Shown: positions 1-10,457 of the stretch, one piece after another
Layout of the letters: every line of letters starts with the position of its first letter
Position numbering within the stretch: position 1 is the first letter of the stretch
Assembly: GCF_900111515.1 (NCBI RefSeq)
Contig: NZ_FOHS01000003.1
Span: 310,001 to 374,000, forward strand
DNA: 64,000 nt
Origin: Hymenobacter actinosclerus
Lineage (GTDB): Bacteria > Bacteroidota > Bacteroidia > Cytophagales > Hymenobacteraceae
Reading direction: 5' to 3'
Notes under the pieces: model-generated
The model's input: only the letters and a program-made list of their open reading frames with translations
What the model was told of the DNA's origin: nothing
Databases searched by the model: none
Position numbers and translations under genes: made by a program

Positions 1-523
1 CCGGAACCGGATCGAAAACGACCTGCACCTGGGGCAGTGGCCGGAAATACGAGTATACGGCCTCCGATACGCAGACCACCCGCTGGGCCAGATGCTCAGC
101 CACCCAGCGCCAGGTACGCGCCAGCGGCTGCATCTGCGTATGGGGCAGAAACCGCACGTGGGTTATCAGGGGCCGCCCGGTGAGGAGCCGCGCTACCACG
201 CCCGTCAGGTTATAGAAGTCGTTCATGTGCACTGCGCCCGCCCGCTCCCGGCGCACCAGCGCCGCCAGCCGCCAGCCGTTGAGCAGCAGCATGGGTCCGT
301 AGAGTAGCAAGCTGCGCACCCGCTTGCTGATTTCCACGAAGGGCAGTTGGTGCACCCGGTAACCGGCCGCTTCCAGCACCCCCCGCCCCTTGCTGCCGCT
401 GGGCAGCACGTACACAAACTCGTATCGGTCGCGCAGCTGGTCGGTAGCGTTGCGCATAGCCATCAGGGCTCCGGTTATGGCCGTCGAATTGTCGACAATT
501 ATGATTTTGGCAGGCCGACGCAT
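1..523 (-). CDS. Glycosyltransferase family 4, N-terminal part (runs off window start)
   Basis: The minus-strand frame stays open from an ATG at 523 to the window edge (174 codons). The protein begins MRRPAKIIIVDNSTAITGAL and continues with stretches such as YEFVYVLPSG, a conserved HMNDFYNLTGVVARLLTGRP segment and VVCVSEAVYSYF. This is the N-terminal donor-independent half of GT-B, GT4-type transferases, which move a sugar from an NDP donor onto a lipid-linked glycan at the inner membrane. The ATG overlaps the stop of the upstream glycosyltransferase by one base (TAATG), so the two are probably translationally coupled. The C-terminal donor-binding half with the EX7E motif is outside the window, so the sugar cannot be guessed. 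Confidence 0.85.
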   Translation of the reverse strand, partial: MRRPAKIIIVDNSTAITGALMAMRNATDQLRDRYEFVYVLPSGSKGRGVLEAAGYRVHQLPFVEISKRVRSLLLYGPMLLLNGWRLAALVRRERAGAVHMNDFYNLTGVVARLLTGRPLITHVRFLPHTQMQPLARTWRWVAEHLAQRVVCVSEAVYSYFRPLPQVQVVFDPVP

Positions 524-1779
524 TAAGCTATCAGAACTTTCTGTACTAGATCAAGCCACTGTTGCGCCACTTTTTCTCTCGTGAAGTTCTGCATGCGCTT
601 ACTAGCAAGGTTTCCTAAACGCTGTCGCTCAACTTCATTTTCCAGGAGCGCACACAATGTATCTACCCAAATCTGCTGGTCACTTTGTAGAGAGTCTGTT
701 TTATCCAATACGGGCATCAGAAAACCGAAATCAGCCTTCTCAGCCCGCCGAATGTTCCGGACAGCTACATCGGCAGCCGCGCTCAGTATTTCCCGGGGCC
801 CCGTGGGGCAGTCTGCCGCTATAACCGGCCGCCCGCAAACCATCGCCTCACCCAAAGCCATAGGAAATCCTTCATTTAAAGAAGGCAGGACAAATAAAGT
901 ACTACGGGCAATAAATTTGTGCGGGTTGTCCTGAAAGCCGGCCAGTAGCACTGCTGCCTGTTCTGCCTGCCCTGGAGCATCCGTTGCCTCATAAACTGGT
1001 AACTCCAGCGCCTGGCAACGGGCAACAATAGCCTTGTACTGTTCACCCTGTCCGACGAGCAGCAACTTACAGGTCGGGTTTCTCTGCCTGACCCCGGCAA
1101 ATACATCAAGCAAAGCAAGCAAGTTCTTCTCCGGTGCAAACCGACCAGCAGTAGCTATTACGGGGTAGGTCGCCATAATTCCGGCGTAGGGTTCCGGTAA
1201 GCTCTGGGCGGCCCGCTGACGAATCAGGCTATCATCAAAATAATTATTAATTACTCCGACTCGGTCTGCAGGTATACCTATCTCATCAACCAGTTCTGCC
1301 CGAATACCCTGGCTCACGGTTACTACGTACGAGGCCCGGCTATACAGAACCGGAATAAGCAGACGACGGCGTAGCCAGCCTAATGGACCGGTGATATTTC
1401 GGTCGTGCAGCTTTGAGCCGTGAACACACAGGATCTTTTTACCAGTATTCCCGCTCAGGATATTAACATAGTCTGCCCCCTCTAAATGACTGATAGTTAC
1501 CGCTATGCTGCGTGCTTCTTTTATCTGCCGCAGCTTCTGGCAGCGCTGCCAGAAATGGCCCATCCGGGATAGTACGCCCCCACCACCAGCCACTGCCAGT
1601 GTCAGCAACTCCCCACTCGGAATATAGCCATCAGCCTGCTCCAGATTGAATACGCACTCGGTAAGCCGGTAGGTGGGCGCGAACAATTGCGCATGATCTG
1701 CAAATACCCGCTGTGCTCCTCCCATTCCCAGATTAGGAATCAGCAGCAGCAACGGCGGATTCTCCTGTAGCTTGGTCAT
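523..1779 (-). CDS. Glycosyltransferase family 4 (GT-B)
   Basis: The 418-residue protein has GT4 architecture. An N-terminal glycine-rich loop (PNLGMGGAQRV, about residues 15-25) is followed by a Rossmann half with VCVHGSKLHDRN. The C-terminal half has VIATAGRFAPEKNL (donor-domain start, about 208-221) and the EX7E retaining motif in EGFPMALGEAM (about 312). The role is transfer of a nucleotide-sugar-derived hexose during assembly of a cell-surface glycan; donor and linkage are unknown. It sits 3 bp after the GT2 gene upstream and overlaps the following GT4 by one base, all in one minus-strand operon. GC content (about 52%) is lower than the flanking genes, which is common in glycan loci that exchange genes. 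Family certain, substrate unknown. Confidence 0.9.
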   Translation of the reverse strand: MTKLQENPPLLLLIPNLGMGGAQRVFADHAQLFAPTYRLTECVFNLEQADGYIPSGELLTLAVAGGGGVLSRMGHFWQRCQKLRQIKEARSIAVTISHLEGADYVNILSGNTGKKILCVHGSKLHDRNITGPLGWLRRRLLIPVLYSRASYVVTVSQGIRAELVDEIGIPADRVGVINNYFDDSLIRQRAAQSLPEPYAGIMATYPVIATAGRFAPEKNLLALLDVFAGVRQRNPTCKLLLVGQGEQYKAIVARCQALELPVYEATDAPGQAEQAAVLLAGFQDNPHKFIARSTLFVLPSLNEGFPMALGEAMVCGRPVIAADCPTGPREILSAAADVAVRNIRRAEKADFGFLMPVLDKTDSLQSDQQIWVDTLCALLENEVERQRLGNLASKRMQNFTREKVAQQWLDLVQKVLIA

Positions 1780-1782
1780 GGC

Positions 1783-2682
1783 TTAGAAAAGGTGCTTGAG
1801 AGAGGCCAGAAAGCGCCGCCGCCACAGAACTGTCGGATCGGCCTGCACGGCTTTAGCCAGATAGCGTAGCGTGTCCAGGCGTCGGGTCTTGGTCAAGGCA
1901 AGCGTGAGCGTTATAAACGTGTAGCGGTTGGCCACAAAGTAATCCACCTGCTTCGGATACCGTCGGGCAAAGTTCTTATTGCCCGCCATGAGTTCAGCAA
2001 AAAACTCATCCCGCACCCGTATGGCATCGGGGGCGATGGTGTTGAGGCTGCGGCCATCGTGCTCGCGCAAACAAAAGGTGCACTCTTCTATACTATGGAA
2101 TGTGTATTGGCTGGCAATGCGCAGCCACAGCTCCCAATCCTCCGCCGAAGCCAACCGACGATCCTCCACGAAGGGGTTGTCCAGTGCCACGTCGCGTCGT
2201 ACGAATACGCTATTGCAGGCAAGGAAATTATCGTGCAACAGGGCTTCATTTGTCGTCTGCCGGCTGAAATCTTTGACCTGCGCCAACACCTGGCCGTCAT
2301 CGGCAATTATCTCATACCCGACATGCACAACTTCTACCTGGTCATGTTGGCTGACGTATTCCCTCACTGCCCGCAAATGACGGGGATACATTTCGTCGTC
2401 GCAGTCAAAGTAGTTTACGTATTGCCCCTTGGCTTGCCGCAACCCGTGGTTGCGGGCGGCACCCCGCTCTGCGTTGGCTTGCGTGAACACCCGGATTCTG
2501 GCATCAGTTGTCGCTATTTCCCGGGCTACCGCCAGTGTCTGGTCGCGGCTGCCATCATCAATGAGCAACAGTTCGAAATCCGTTTCCTGCTGCTGTAAAA
2601 TAGTTTCTACGGTAGCGGCGAGAATATCTGCCCGGTTGTAGCAGGGCATTACAATTGAAAAGAAAGGGGACGACGTCATCAC
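1783..2682 (-). CDS. Glycosyltransferase family 2 (GT-A)
   Basis: The 299-residue protein starts with the family-2 signature FSIVMPCYNRADILAATVETI and has the nucleotide-binding DDGSRDQT motif (about residue 42) and the metal-binding DxD-type motif FDCDDEMYPRHL (about 94-105). The acceptor part contains the ASAEDWELWLRIA segment, where the ED pair holds the likely catalytic base of inverting GT2 enzymes. No membrane segments are evident, so it should be a cytoplasmic or peripheral enzyme. It lies between another GT2 (5 bp upstream) and a GT4 (3 bp downstream), so all three are very likely cotranscribed and build the same repeat unit. The transferred sugar cannot be inferred. Confidence 0.9.
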   Translation of the reverse strand: MMTSSPFFSIVMPCYNRADILAATVETILQQQETDFELLLIDDGSRDQTLAVAREIATTDARIRVFTQANAERGAARNHGLRQAKGQYVNYFDCDDEMYPRHLRAVREYVSQHDQVEVVHVGYEIIADDGQVLAQVKDFSRQTTNEALLHDNFLACNSVFVRRDVALDNPFVEDRRLASAEDWELWLRIASQYTFHSIEECTFCLREHDGRSLNTIAPDAIRVRDEFFAELMAGNKNFARRYPKQVDYFVANRYTFITLTLALTKTRRLDTLRYLAKAVQADPTVLWRRRFLASLKHLF

Positions 2683-2687
2683 TGCTA

Positions 2688-3608
2688 TTATAAAAGGCCT
2701 TTATTTTGCAGCAAACGCTTGTACTGCCTGGCCAGTTCTACCTGGCTGCTATCTGGATTGCGCAGCAGCCGTAATCCCAGCCAGCGAGTGAGATAGTATG
2801 CCTTGGTGCGTACCGCTCCATACTCACGGCGCAGGAACACATCCTCGTTCTGCAGGATCATGCGCTGCTGATTCAGTTGCTTTTCGCGGCGCGTACTCTG
2901 GGAAAAATGGTGCAGTATGTGGGCGCTGGCAACGTAGCGGATACTGTAACCAAGTTTCCGGATGGCGTAGCTCCACTCCAGGTCTTCGGCGTACATGAAG
3001 AACTCATCGGGCAGCCGCTGTCCCGGCAGTTCGGTCAGTATCTGGCGGCGGAAGTGAAAGTAAGTCCCCCACACCCAATCGGGCTCACTATCCGACAGGT
3101 GGTGGAAAAAGCCTCCCTGAAGCAGCCGGCCCGCACGGGCCGGCCCCAGCAGTTTTTGCAGGCGCAGTAGTTCGACCAGCTGCAGGCGGGCCGAAGGGAA
3201 ACGGCCGCATTGGTATTGCAGTTGGCCGGTAGGAAATTCCAGGCGGGCGGTAGCTATACCCAATTTCGGATCGGCTGCCAGGGCTTCGTACGTCAGCGTC
3301 AGGGCATCATTCAGGCAGGCCGCATCCGAGTTGAAGAGCAGAATTGTTTCGCCCGAAGCGTGCTGAATACCCAGGTTGTTGCCCTTGGCAAATCCGGAAT
3401 TATCCGGATTCTGTACCAGCTTGATGGAGTTGCCGAAACGCTCGGTGAACAGCGCCGGGCTGCACTCGGTGGAAGCGTTATCTACGAGAATTATCTCGTA
3501 GCTGACTCCTTTGGTATGCTGCTGAATCGAGGCAATAGCTTCACTCGTGAGCTGAAAGGTGTTGTAATTGATTATAATAACAGAAACCTGAACCATAGCG
3601 GTAAGCAT
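2688..3608 (-). CDS. Glycosyltransferase family 2, rhamnosyltransferase-like
   Basis: The 306-residue protein carries VSVIIINYNTFQLTSEAI near the N-terminus, LVDNASTE (about 41-48), and an NSDAA motif in place of DxD (about 93). This NYN/VDN/NSD pattern is typical of the WbbL/rhamnosyltransferase branch of GT2. The C-terminal part has FMYAEDLEWSYAIRKLGYSIRYV, with the ED pair expected for the catalytic base, then a HHFSQSTRREKQ segment. The listed ATG gives MLTAMVQVS; MVQVS four codons later is also a plausible start. The ATG overlaps the stop of the upstream GT4 by one base. It probably adds a deoxyhexose in the glycan repeat, but the donor assignment rests only on subfamily resemblance. Confidence 0.88.
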   Translation of the reverse strand: MLTAMVQVSVIIINYNTFQLTSEAIASIQQHTKGVSYEIILVDNASTECSPALFTERFGNSIKLVQNPDNSGFAKGNNLGIQHASGETILLFNSDAACLNDALTLTYEALAADPKLGIATARLEFPTGQLQYQCGRFPSARLQLVELLRLQKLLGPARAGRLLQGGFFHHLSDSEPDWVWGTYFHFRRQILTELPGQRLPDEFFMYAEDLEWSYAIRKLGYSIRYVASAHILHHFSQSTRREKQLNQQRMILQNEDVFLRREYGAVRTKAYYLTRWLGLRLLRNPDSSQVELARQYKRLLQNKGLL

Positions 3609-4906
3609 TAAGCAAGAATTTCAGTAAAAAGCTGCTGATATGCCTTTGCGCAGGTATCCATATCAAATTTGGTGCGAATGCGGCGCGCCCCCTGCCCGTG
3701 CGCTGCCAACGCTGCGGGAGCGTCGATGTACTGCTGCATGCAGCTGAGCAAACTCTCGGGCTGGGGAGTACCCTGGGGCTGCATAGCCACCAGCTGGCCA
3801 CCCGGCGCTTCGTTGGCCGGAGTTATTATTTCCGGTATACCGCCTAAGTTGCTGGCAATAACCGGAATGCCGTGCTCGTAGAACTCGATGATGGACAGTG
3901 GCAATCCTTCGGAGAAGCACGAAGGCATAAGGCCGATATCGCACAGCGGCATGTATTGGTGAGGATTATCGACGTTGCCTACAAAGATAATTGCAGGCTG
4001 CTGCCCCCCCAGGCGGGTCCGGATGTCATCCAGGGCAGGGCCCTCACCCATGCACAGAAACTTCATTGCCCGATCAGGATTGTTTTCCAGCAGGCGCAGA
4101 AAAGCATCAACGGCGTAGTGCCACCCCTTTTGCTCGGTACCACGGCCTATCATGCCAAACACCAGGTCGGTGGGCTCTATGCCCAGCTCCCGCCGATCGG
4201 GCACTTGGCTCAGCACGGCAGCAGAGGCCGCCCGTACCCCGTTGTAAATCGTTACGACCGGCACTGTAAGTGGGGCTGTAACAGCGTTCTGGCCCTGCTG
4301 CACGGTGTTGTGCTCCGACTGGAAATCGGCCGCCATAATCCGGGCGCCAAGCACCCGCATCTCCTCTGAGAAGGCCGTGGCCCCGGAATGCCGGAGCAGC
4401 TGCGCCGCGTTGTTGGAAACCGCCACCACGGCCTTGCCCAGATTAGCGAAAGGTACGAACGACCAGTTGCCCATCTTGATGAGCATCGAGTAGCCGCCGT
4501 GGTCGGTAATCACGACCGGAACCGACAGCCAGCGGCACAGCGTAGTCAGTCGTGAGTTTTCTACCAGCACTTCGTGCCCATGCACTACCTCAATCCGGTA
4601 ATAGATTACCGCAAACAGCAGAAGCAGGGTTTTGCATTTCTCATGAAAAGAGAATCGGGCACCCAGGCGGTAGAGCAGGGCATTTATTTTCCAGCATAGC
4701 TTATTAACCAGCGGATAGCGGTCCATGGCTATAACCGGCACTTTGGGGCTGAGGTATTGCGCCACCATGCCCTTATCGACCAACTGCTCACCCTGATTAA
4801 ACAGGTAGACGGTATGGCCCTGCTCGGCCATGGCAGAAGCCAATGAAAGCGCCAACACATGAGAACCAGCCTTCTCCAAACACAGCGTAGTTGATAGTAT
4901 TCTCAT
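3608..4906 (-). CDS. Glycosyltransferase family 4
   Basis: The 432-residue GT-B protein has an N-terminal half starting MRILSTTLCLEKAGSHVLALSLASAMAEQGHTV, VVHGHEVLVENS and VVITDHGGYS. The donor-binding half begins LVFGMIGRGTEQKGWHYAVDAF and has the EX7E motif in EGLPLSIIEFYEHGIPVIASNLGGIPE (about 341 onward). It resembles the next gene (4919-6106) in domain order and in landmarks such as DHGGYS/EHGEYN, GRGTEQKGW/ARGRADKGW and GGIPE, so the two are probably paralogues from a tandem duplication followed by divergence. Spacing is 12 bp from the upstream gene, and the ATG of the next gene overlaps the stop. Substrate unknown. Confidence 0.9.
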   Translation of the reverse strand: MRILSTTLCLEKAGSHVLALSLASAMAEQGHTVYLFNQGEQLVDKGMVAQYLSPKVPVIAMDRYPLVNKLCWKINALLYRLGARFSFHEKCKTLLLLFAVIYYRIEVVHGHEVLVENSRLTTLCRWLSVPVVITDHGGYSMLIKMGNWSFVPFANLGKAVVAVSNNAAQLLRHSGATAFSEEMRVLGARIMAADFQSEHNTVQQGQNAVTAPLTVPVVTIYNGVRAASAAVLSQVPDRRELGIEPTDLVFGMIGRGTEQKGWHYAVDAFLRLLENNPDRAMKFLCMGEGPALDDIRTRLGGQQPAIIFVGNVDNPHQYMPLCDIGLMPSCFSEGLPLSIIEFYEHGIPVIASNLGGIPEIITPANEAPGGQLVAMQPQGTPQPESLLSCMQQYIDAPAALAAHGQGARRIRTKFDMDTCAKAYQQLFTEILA

Positions 4907-4918
4907 GTGGTTCTTTTC

Positions 4919-6106
4919 TTACTGTTTGGCGATGGTACGCTCGAACAACTCCTCGTACTGGTCGGTGCAGGAGCCCATCGTGTAGTGCTGCGAAGCCCGG
5001 CTGGCGTTGGCCGCGTGCTCGTTGTACACCGCGGGTTCGAGGTAGTAGCGCTCCAGAGCCTGAAACAGTTCATCCGGGCGGGGCTGCTGCGTAACGGGAT
5101 CCAGCGAAATGAGTTGGCCGGTGGGCCCGACCGCAGAGGCCAGCAGCTCGGGAATACCGCCTACCCCGGTAGCTATCGACGGCAAGCCGTAGCTCATATA
5201 CTCGATCAGTACCAGTGGCAGCGCCTCGGCCGGAAAGTAGGTGGGCAGCAGGCCCACATCGAAGCCGGCGATATAGAAGTCGGGGTTGGGCACCCGGCCG
5301 GCAAAGATAATATCCGGCTCGGCGGCGTACGTGTGGGCCAGCTCGTCGAGGTACTCGCTGCCGCCTACCAGCACCAGCCGCAACGGCCGGAGCCGGGGCT
5401 GCTGGCTCAGGCGGCGAAACGCATCAATGGCCTGCTGCCAGCCTTTGTCGGCCCGCCCCCGGGCCACCATTCCTACAACAAATGCATCGGCCGGTAGCCC
5501 CAGCTGCCCGCGCATGGCGGCGGCAGTGTACGTGGCGTTGGTGATTACGCCATTGTAGATAGTCTGCATCGACGGCAGCCCGGGAAAAGCCTGGGTCAGG
5601 TTAACCCGGCAGTAGTCGGATACGGCGACCACCTTCGCGGCCCCCCGCAGCACACCCACAAAGTCGCGGCGGCCCGTTGCCAGGAAGTGGTTGTACTCCC
5701 CGTGCTCGGTAATAACCAGGGGAATGCCGGCCTTTTGGGCAACTGGCAGGCTTAACGCATCAGAATAGGTTGCGTGGCTGCTCACCACATCGACACGGTA
5801 GCGGCGCAGACATGCCGCTAGATAGGCCTGTTGCTGCTGCTGGTAGAAGCCGGGAACCATACCCAGACGCTGCTGCAGCGCATTTATTTTGTACGACCAG
5901 AAGCTGCGCTGCGGCCGATCGAGCATGGACAGCACCTTCACCCCGGCAGGCAGCAGCCGCTTCACCAGGTCGTGGTCGATCAGTTCGGCCCGCTGGTTGA
6001 AAACGTACACCGCGTGGCCACGCCGGGCCAGCTCGGCCGCCAGATTCATGGCTAGTATTTCGCCGCCCCCAACCTGCAGCGACCACGTAGAAATAAGGAT
6101 TCTCAT
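4919..6106 (-). CDS. Glycosyltransferase family 4
   Basis: The 395-residue GT-B protein starts MRILISTWSLQVGGGEILAMNLAAELARRGHAVYVF. Landmarks are ITEHGEYNHF in the acceptor half, VVGMVARGRADKGWQQAIDAF at the start of the donor half, and the EX7E motif in EALPLVLIEYMSYGLPSIATGVGGIPE. It lies 6 bp downstream of a GT2 gene and 12 bp upstream of a clearly related GT4. The enzyme should retain the anomeric configuration of the NDP-sugar it uses. Its high GC (about 60%) matches the chromosome, unlike the GT2 gene just upstream, so the locus appears to be assembled from pieces of different origin. Confidence 0.9.
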   Translation of the reverse strand: MRILISTWSLQVGGGEILAMNLAAELARRGHAVYVFNQRAELIDHDLVKRLLPAGVKVLSMLDRPQRSFWSYKINALQQRLGMVPGFYQQQQQAYLAACLRRYRVDVVSSHATYSDALSLPVAQKAGIPLVITEHGEYNHFLATGRRDFVGVLRGAAKVVAVSDYCRVNLTQAFPGLPSMQTIYNGVITNATYTAAAMRGQLGLPADAFVVGMVARGRADKGWQQAIDAFRRLSQQPRLRPLRLVLVGGSEYLDELAHTYAAEPDIIFAGRVPNPDFYIAGFDVGLLPTYFPAEALPLVLIEYMSYGLPSIATGVGGIPELLASAVGPTGQLISLDPVTQQPRPDELFQALERYYLEPAVYNEHAANASRASQHYTMGSCTDQYEELFERTIAKQ

Positions 6107-6112
6107 ACCGGA

Positions 6113-7066
6113 TCAGGAGTTGCGAAAGCGCCTTAAAAACCAGTAAGTACCATTCACTAAAAAGAACTTGCAGTGTCTCCACTGGATCATTTTATTAGTA
6201 AGCCCTCTAGCGCCTGTTAGCCAACTGCCCTTGTATAAATTCAAAAAATCCTCTTGGCTAATCAGCAAAAAAAGCCGCTGCATGTTCAGTTCTCGGATAG
6301 GCTTACAGTAAGCAACAGCGGGTAGTTTACTAATTTTTACCCTCATCAAAATCCCCCAGTGAATCATCCTAGCATTGTCGTTCACAGCGCTAACTGGATG
6401 GACGCGCACTAGTGCATTGACATCATCATGGTGATCATAGAAAAACCGGGCATCTGATGCTGCACAGCGGATCCAATACTCCCAGTCCTCACATGCCATC
6501 AGTTCATTGTCGAACTCACCTACCCGCTGAACCAGTTGCTGGCGTAACATGGGGGCATGCACGACCATAATATTACCTTTTACTACTTCTTGTAATACTT
6601 CTGAGCCTTTGCCTGCAACCTGGGGCATCCACGCTTTATCCTGCATATCAATAGAGTCGCTAAACCGACTATTTGCACCATGCCGGAAATAGCGCACTTT
6701 CCCATATACCAAATCAACTTCTTGATGATTCTCTAAAAAGCGGACGTTACGTTCTAATTTACGTTCCGGCAATAAGTCGTCCGCATCAAGGAATTGTATA
6801 TACTGACCTTTAGCAGCCCGTAAACCTGTATTCCGAGCCATAGATGGCCCTCCATTATCCTGATGAATATACCGGATGCGGGCATCCTGCGCGCACAGCT
6901 CGGCGCATACTTCTCTGGTATTATCCTTAGAGCCGTCATCAACTACAATACATTCCCAATGCGGGTATGTCTGCTGCTGCAGACTGGCAATAGTTTCGGG
7001 CAGAAAATGGCCGTAATTGTAGCAGGGTACAATTACGGACACCAATGGAGAAGACGGGTGACTCAT
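6113..7066 (-). CDS. Glycosyltransferase family 2
   Basis: The 317-residue protein has VSVIVPCYNYGHFLPETIASL, VVDDGSKDNT (about 40-49), the DxD motif in IQFLDADDLLPERKL (about 91-105), and CEDWEYWIRCAA with the expected catalytic-base ED pair. It has no signal peptide or obvious membrane span; the C-terminus ends in a basic, aromatic-rich tail (FLVNGTYWFLRRFRNS). GC is about 46%, lower than the GT4 gene that follows, suggesting separate origin. The gene is separated by 46 bp from the ABC transporter upstream and by 6 bp from the GT4 downstream. It probably adds one sugar of the surface glycan; donor unknown. Confidence 0.9.
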   Translation of the reverse strand: MSHPSSPLVSVIVPCYNYGHFLPETIASLQQQTYPHWECIVVDDGSKDNTREVCAELCAQDARIRYIHQDNGGPSMARNTGLRAAKGQYIQFLDADDLLPERKLERNVRFLENHQEVDLVYGKVRYFRHGANSRFSDSIDMQDKAWMPQVAGKGSEVLQEVVKGNIMVVHAPMLRQQLVQRVGEFDNELMACEDWEYWIRCAASDARFFYDHHDDVNALVRVHPVSAVNDNARMIHWGILMRVKISKLPAVAYCKPIRELNMQRLFLLISQEDFLNLYKGSWLTGARGLTNKMIQWRHCKFFLVNGTYWFLRRFRNS

Positions 7067-7111
7067 TAGAAAGCTTGTTCGTACAAAAACCGCAGCTGCA
7101 AATACTGGCTA

Positions 7112-8884
<1,773 letters not shown>

Positions 8885-8968
8885 CAACAGTATTTGGCCT
8901 TCGTAAGCAGAGCCGTAATCTATCTGAGCCGTGATGCTCAGGCAAAAAGCCAAGTGCTTTTAAGCCTG

Positions 8969-8976
8969 CAAAGGTA
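8969..8976 (-). promoter_or_regulatory. Bacteroidota -7 box (TACCTTTG) before the ABC transporter
   Basis: Read on the minus strand this is TACCTTTG, matching the TAnnTTTG -7 consensus of Bacteroidota. It lies between the stop of the GT2 gene at 9014 and the ABC transporter start at 8884, giving a leader of roughly 80 nt. A clear -33 TTG was not seen at the usual distance. It suggests an internal promoter inside the glycan locus. Confidence 0.45.
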
Positions 8977-9013
8977 GCCAGCTCCGGATAAACTATTTGG
9001 CGTCATAGGCATA

Positions 9014-9979
9014 TTACGTACGCAGAGTGCCCCGCAACAGGTCAAACGCTTTGTAGGGTAGCCCCAAAGAGGCCATGACGTACAACAACCCTGCCGTTAG
9101 GGAGCGTTGGTTCTGCCACCGCTTCTTCAGCCACTTCGAAGCAGACGCACCACCGGTCTTATAGATCAGTTCGGCCTGCTCGTTTACATGCTCGTTGATG
9201 ATGGCATCACCCTCCGCGCTGTAGCCGAAATGCTTAACCAAAAGCTCAGCCGTTGATTCGTAGAATTTTGTGGAGCGAGAATGCCAGATAGAAGTAGGAA
9301 TCAACCTATATTTTACAGAAATATAGTCCGAGTAGACGAATTTGTATTTTCTAGCGAGCCTCAGCAGCATGTCCCAATCCTCGTAGAACAAGTTGCCATC
9401 AAATCCTCCCATTTCTTCAAGCAGTTGGGTCTTGAATAAGATACTCGGCGCTGGCACAAAGTCTCTCCTCAACAGATTTTCGAATACGTTTTTTTTTAAC
9501 AGATCTTCGATATCTGCTTTAGACTTTTTTAACAAGGATTCACCTTGCATTTCGCCACGCTCATTCATTATATAAGCGTCGCTGAAAACAAAAGCAACAT
9601 CATCTTCAGATGATTCCAGTATAGGGACTTGCACAGACAATTTATCCGGCATCATCATATCATCGGAAGCAATTATAGACATATACTTACCAGATGATTG
9701 TTTCAGCATCTCGTTAGCCACGGCACATACGCCTTTATTGAATTCGTGCTTAACGAACACATACTTTATGGCCTGTTTTTCAAGCCATTCATCAATCTTC
9801 GCAACTGAATCATCAGTCGAGTAATCGTCAATTATAATTAACTCTATATTGGAATAAGACTGGCTTTTGATACTTTCCAGAGTATGAATAAGGTATTTTG
9901 AGTTATTGTATGAAGACATACAAACGCTAACAAGCGGCACTTCGATTGATATCATTTCCTTATTCATGACTTGAAACAA
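9014..9979 (-). CDS. Glycosyltransferase family 2, AT-rich N-terminal half
   Basis: The 321-residue protein has VSVCMSSYNNSKYLIHTLESI, IIDDYSTDDSV and the metal-binding ASDDMMMPDKL motif (about residue 108), followed by FYEDWDMLLRLARKY with the catalytic-base ED pair. A start at the internal ATG 9967 (MNKEMISIEV) is also possible. The gene overlaps the upstream hexapeptide acyltransferase by 8 or 20 bp depending on the start. Composition changes along the gene: the first two thirds (about 9300-9979) are near 36-40% GC, while the 3' third (9014-9240) returns to 50-57%. That places one edge of an AT-rich island inside this coding sequence. Family assignment is firm, substrate unknown. Confidence 0.88.
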   Translation of the reverse strand: MFQVMNKEMISIEVPLVSVCMSSYNNSKYLIHTLESIKSQSYSNIELIIIDDYSTDDSVAKIDEWLEKQAIKYVFVKHEFNKGVCAVANEMLKQSSGKYMSIIASDDMMMPDKLSVQVPILESSEDDVAFVFSDAYIMNERGEMQGESLLKKSKADIEDLLKKNVFENLLRRDFVPAPSILFKTQLLEEMGGFDGNLFYEDWDMLLRLARKYKFVYSDYISVKYRLIPTSIWHSRSTKFYESTAELLVKHFGYSAEGDAIINEHVNEQAELIYKTGGASASKWLKKRWQNQRSLTAGLLYVMASLGLPYKAFDLLRGTLRT

Positions 9980-10457
9980 CTTGTGGATCTAATTTTTTCA
10001 AAAGTTTAGCTGGATTACCCCCAATGACAGAAAATGATTCAAATGATTGATTTACATAGCTATTTGCAGCAACAACACAAAAATCTCCCAAAACCACATT
10101 AGGCATGATTACGCTATTTGCTCCAATCCAACAATCGTTTCCGATTTTCACCTTTCCCACTATCAATGGAAAGTATTTCTGCATAGCTGTGCTTGCGTTA
10201 GGCCCAGAGCTAGACATTATGTTTACATTCTGAGCAATACTTACTCGCTCACCTATCTCAATATGGTCAGCATAACCTTGTATAAAACAATTAGGCCCTA
10301 TATAAGCGGACACTCCGATATGCAAAACATTATTGCTTGAACCGAAAACAGTACAATATTTACTTATTTTTACATTATCGCGAATATCAACATTATTCAA
10401 AGAACTTGTGCCATCCACTTCGACATTTTTACCAAGTTTGATATTAGATAATATCAT
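9960..10457 (-). CDS. Left-handed beta-helix (hexapeptide repeat) acyltransferase
   Basis: The 165-residue protein is built of hexapeptide repeats: IKLGKNVEVDG, VDIRDNVKIS, IGVSAYIGPN, IEIGERVSIAQNVNI, then VKIGNDCWIGANSVIMPNVVLGDFCVVAANSYV and the closing VIGGNPAKLLKKL. This is the trimeric LbH fold of sugar O- and N-acetyltransferases (WcaF, FdtC, NodL types), which use acetyl-CoA in the cytoplasm. The gene overlaps the upstream DegT-like gene by 14 bp and the downstream GT2. In fdt-type clusters an LbH protein acetylates dTDP-3-amino-3,6-dideoxy sugars, so an FdtC-like role is possible given two fdtAB pairs nearby. An O-acetyltransferase role is equally compatible. GC is about 37%. Confidence 0.85.
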   Translation of the reverse strand: MILSNIKLGKNVEVDGTSSLNNVDIRDNVKISKYCTVFGSSNNVLHIGVSAYIGPNCFIQGYADHIEIGERVSIAQNVNIMSSSGPNASTAMQKYFPLIVGKVKIGNDCWIGANSVIMPNVVLGDFCVVAANSYVNQSFESFSVIGGNPAKLLKKLDPQVVSSHE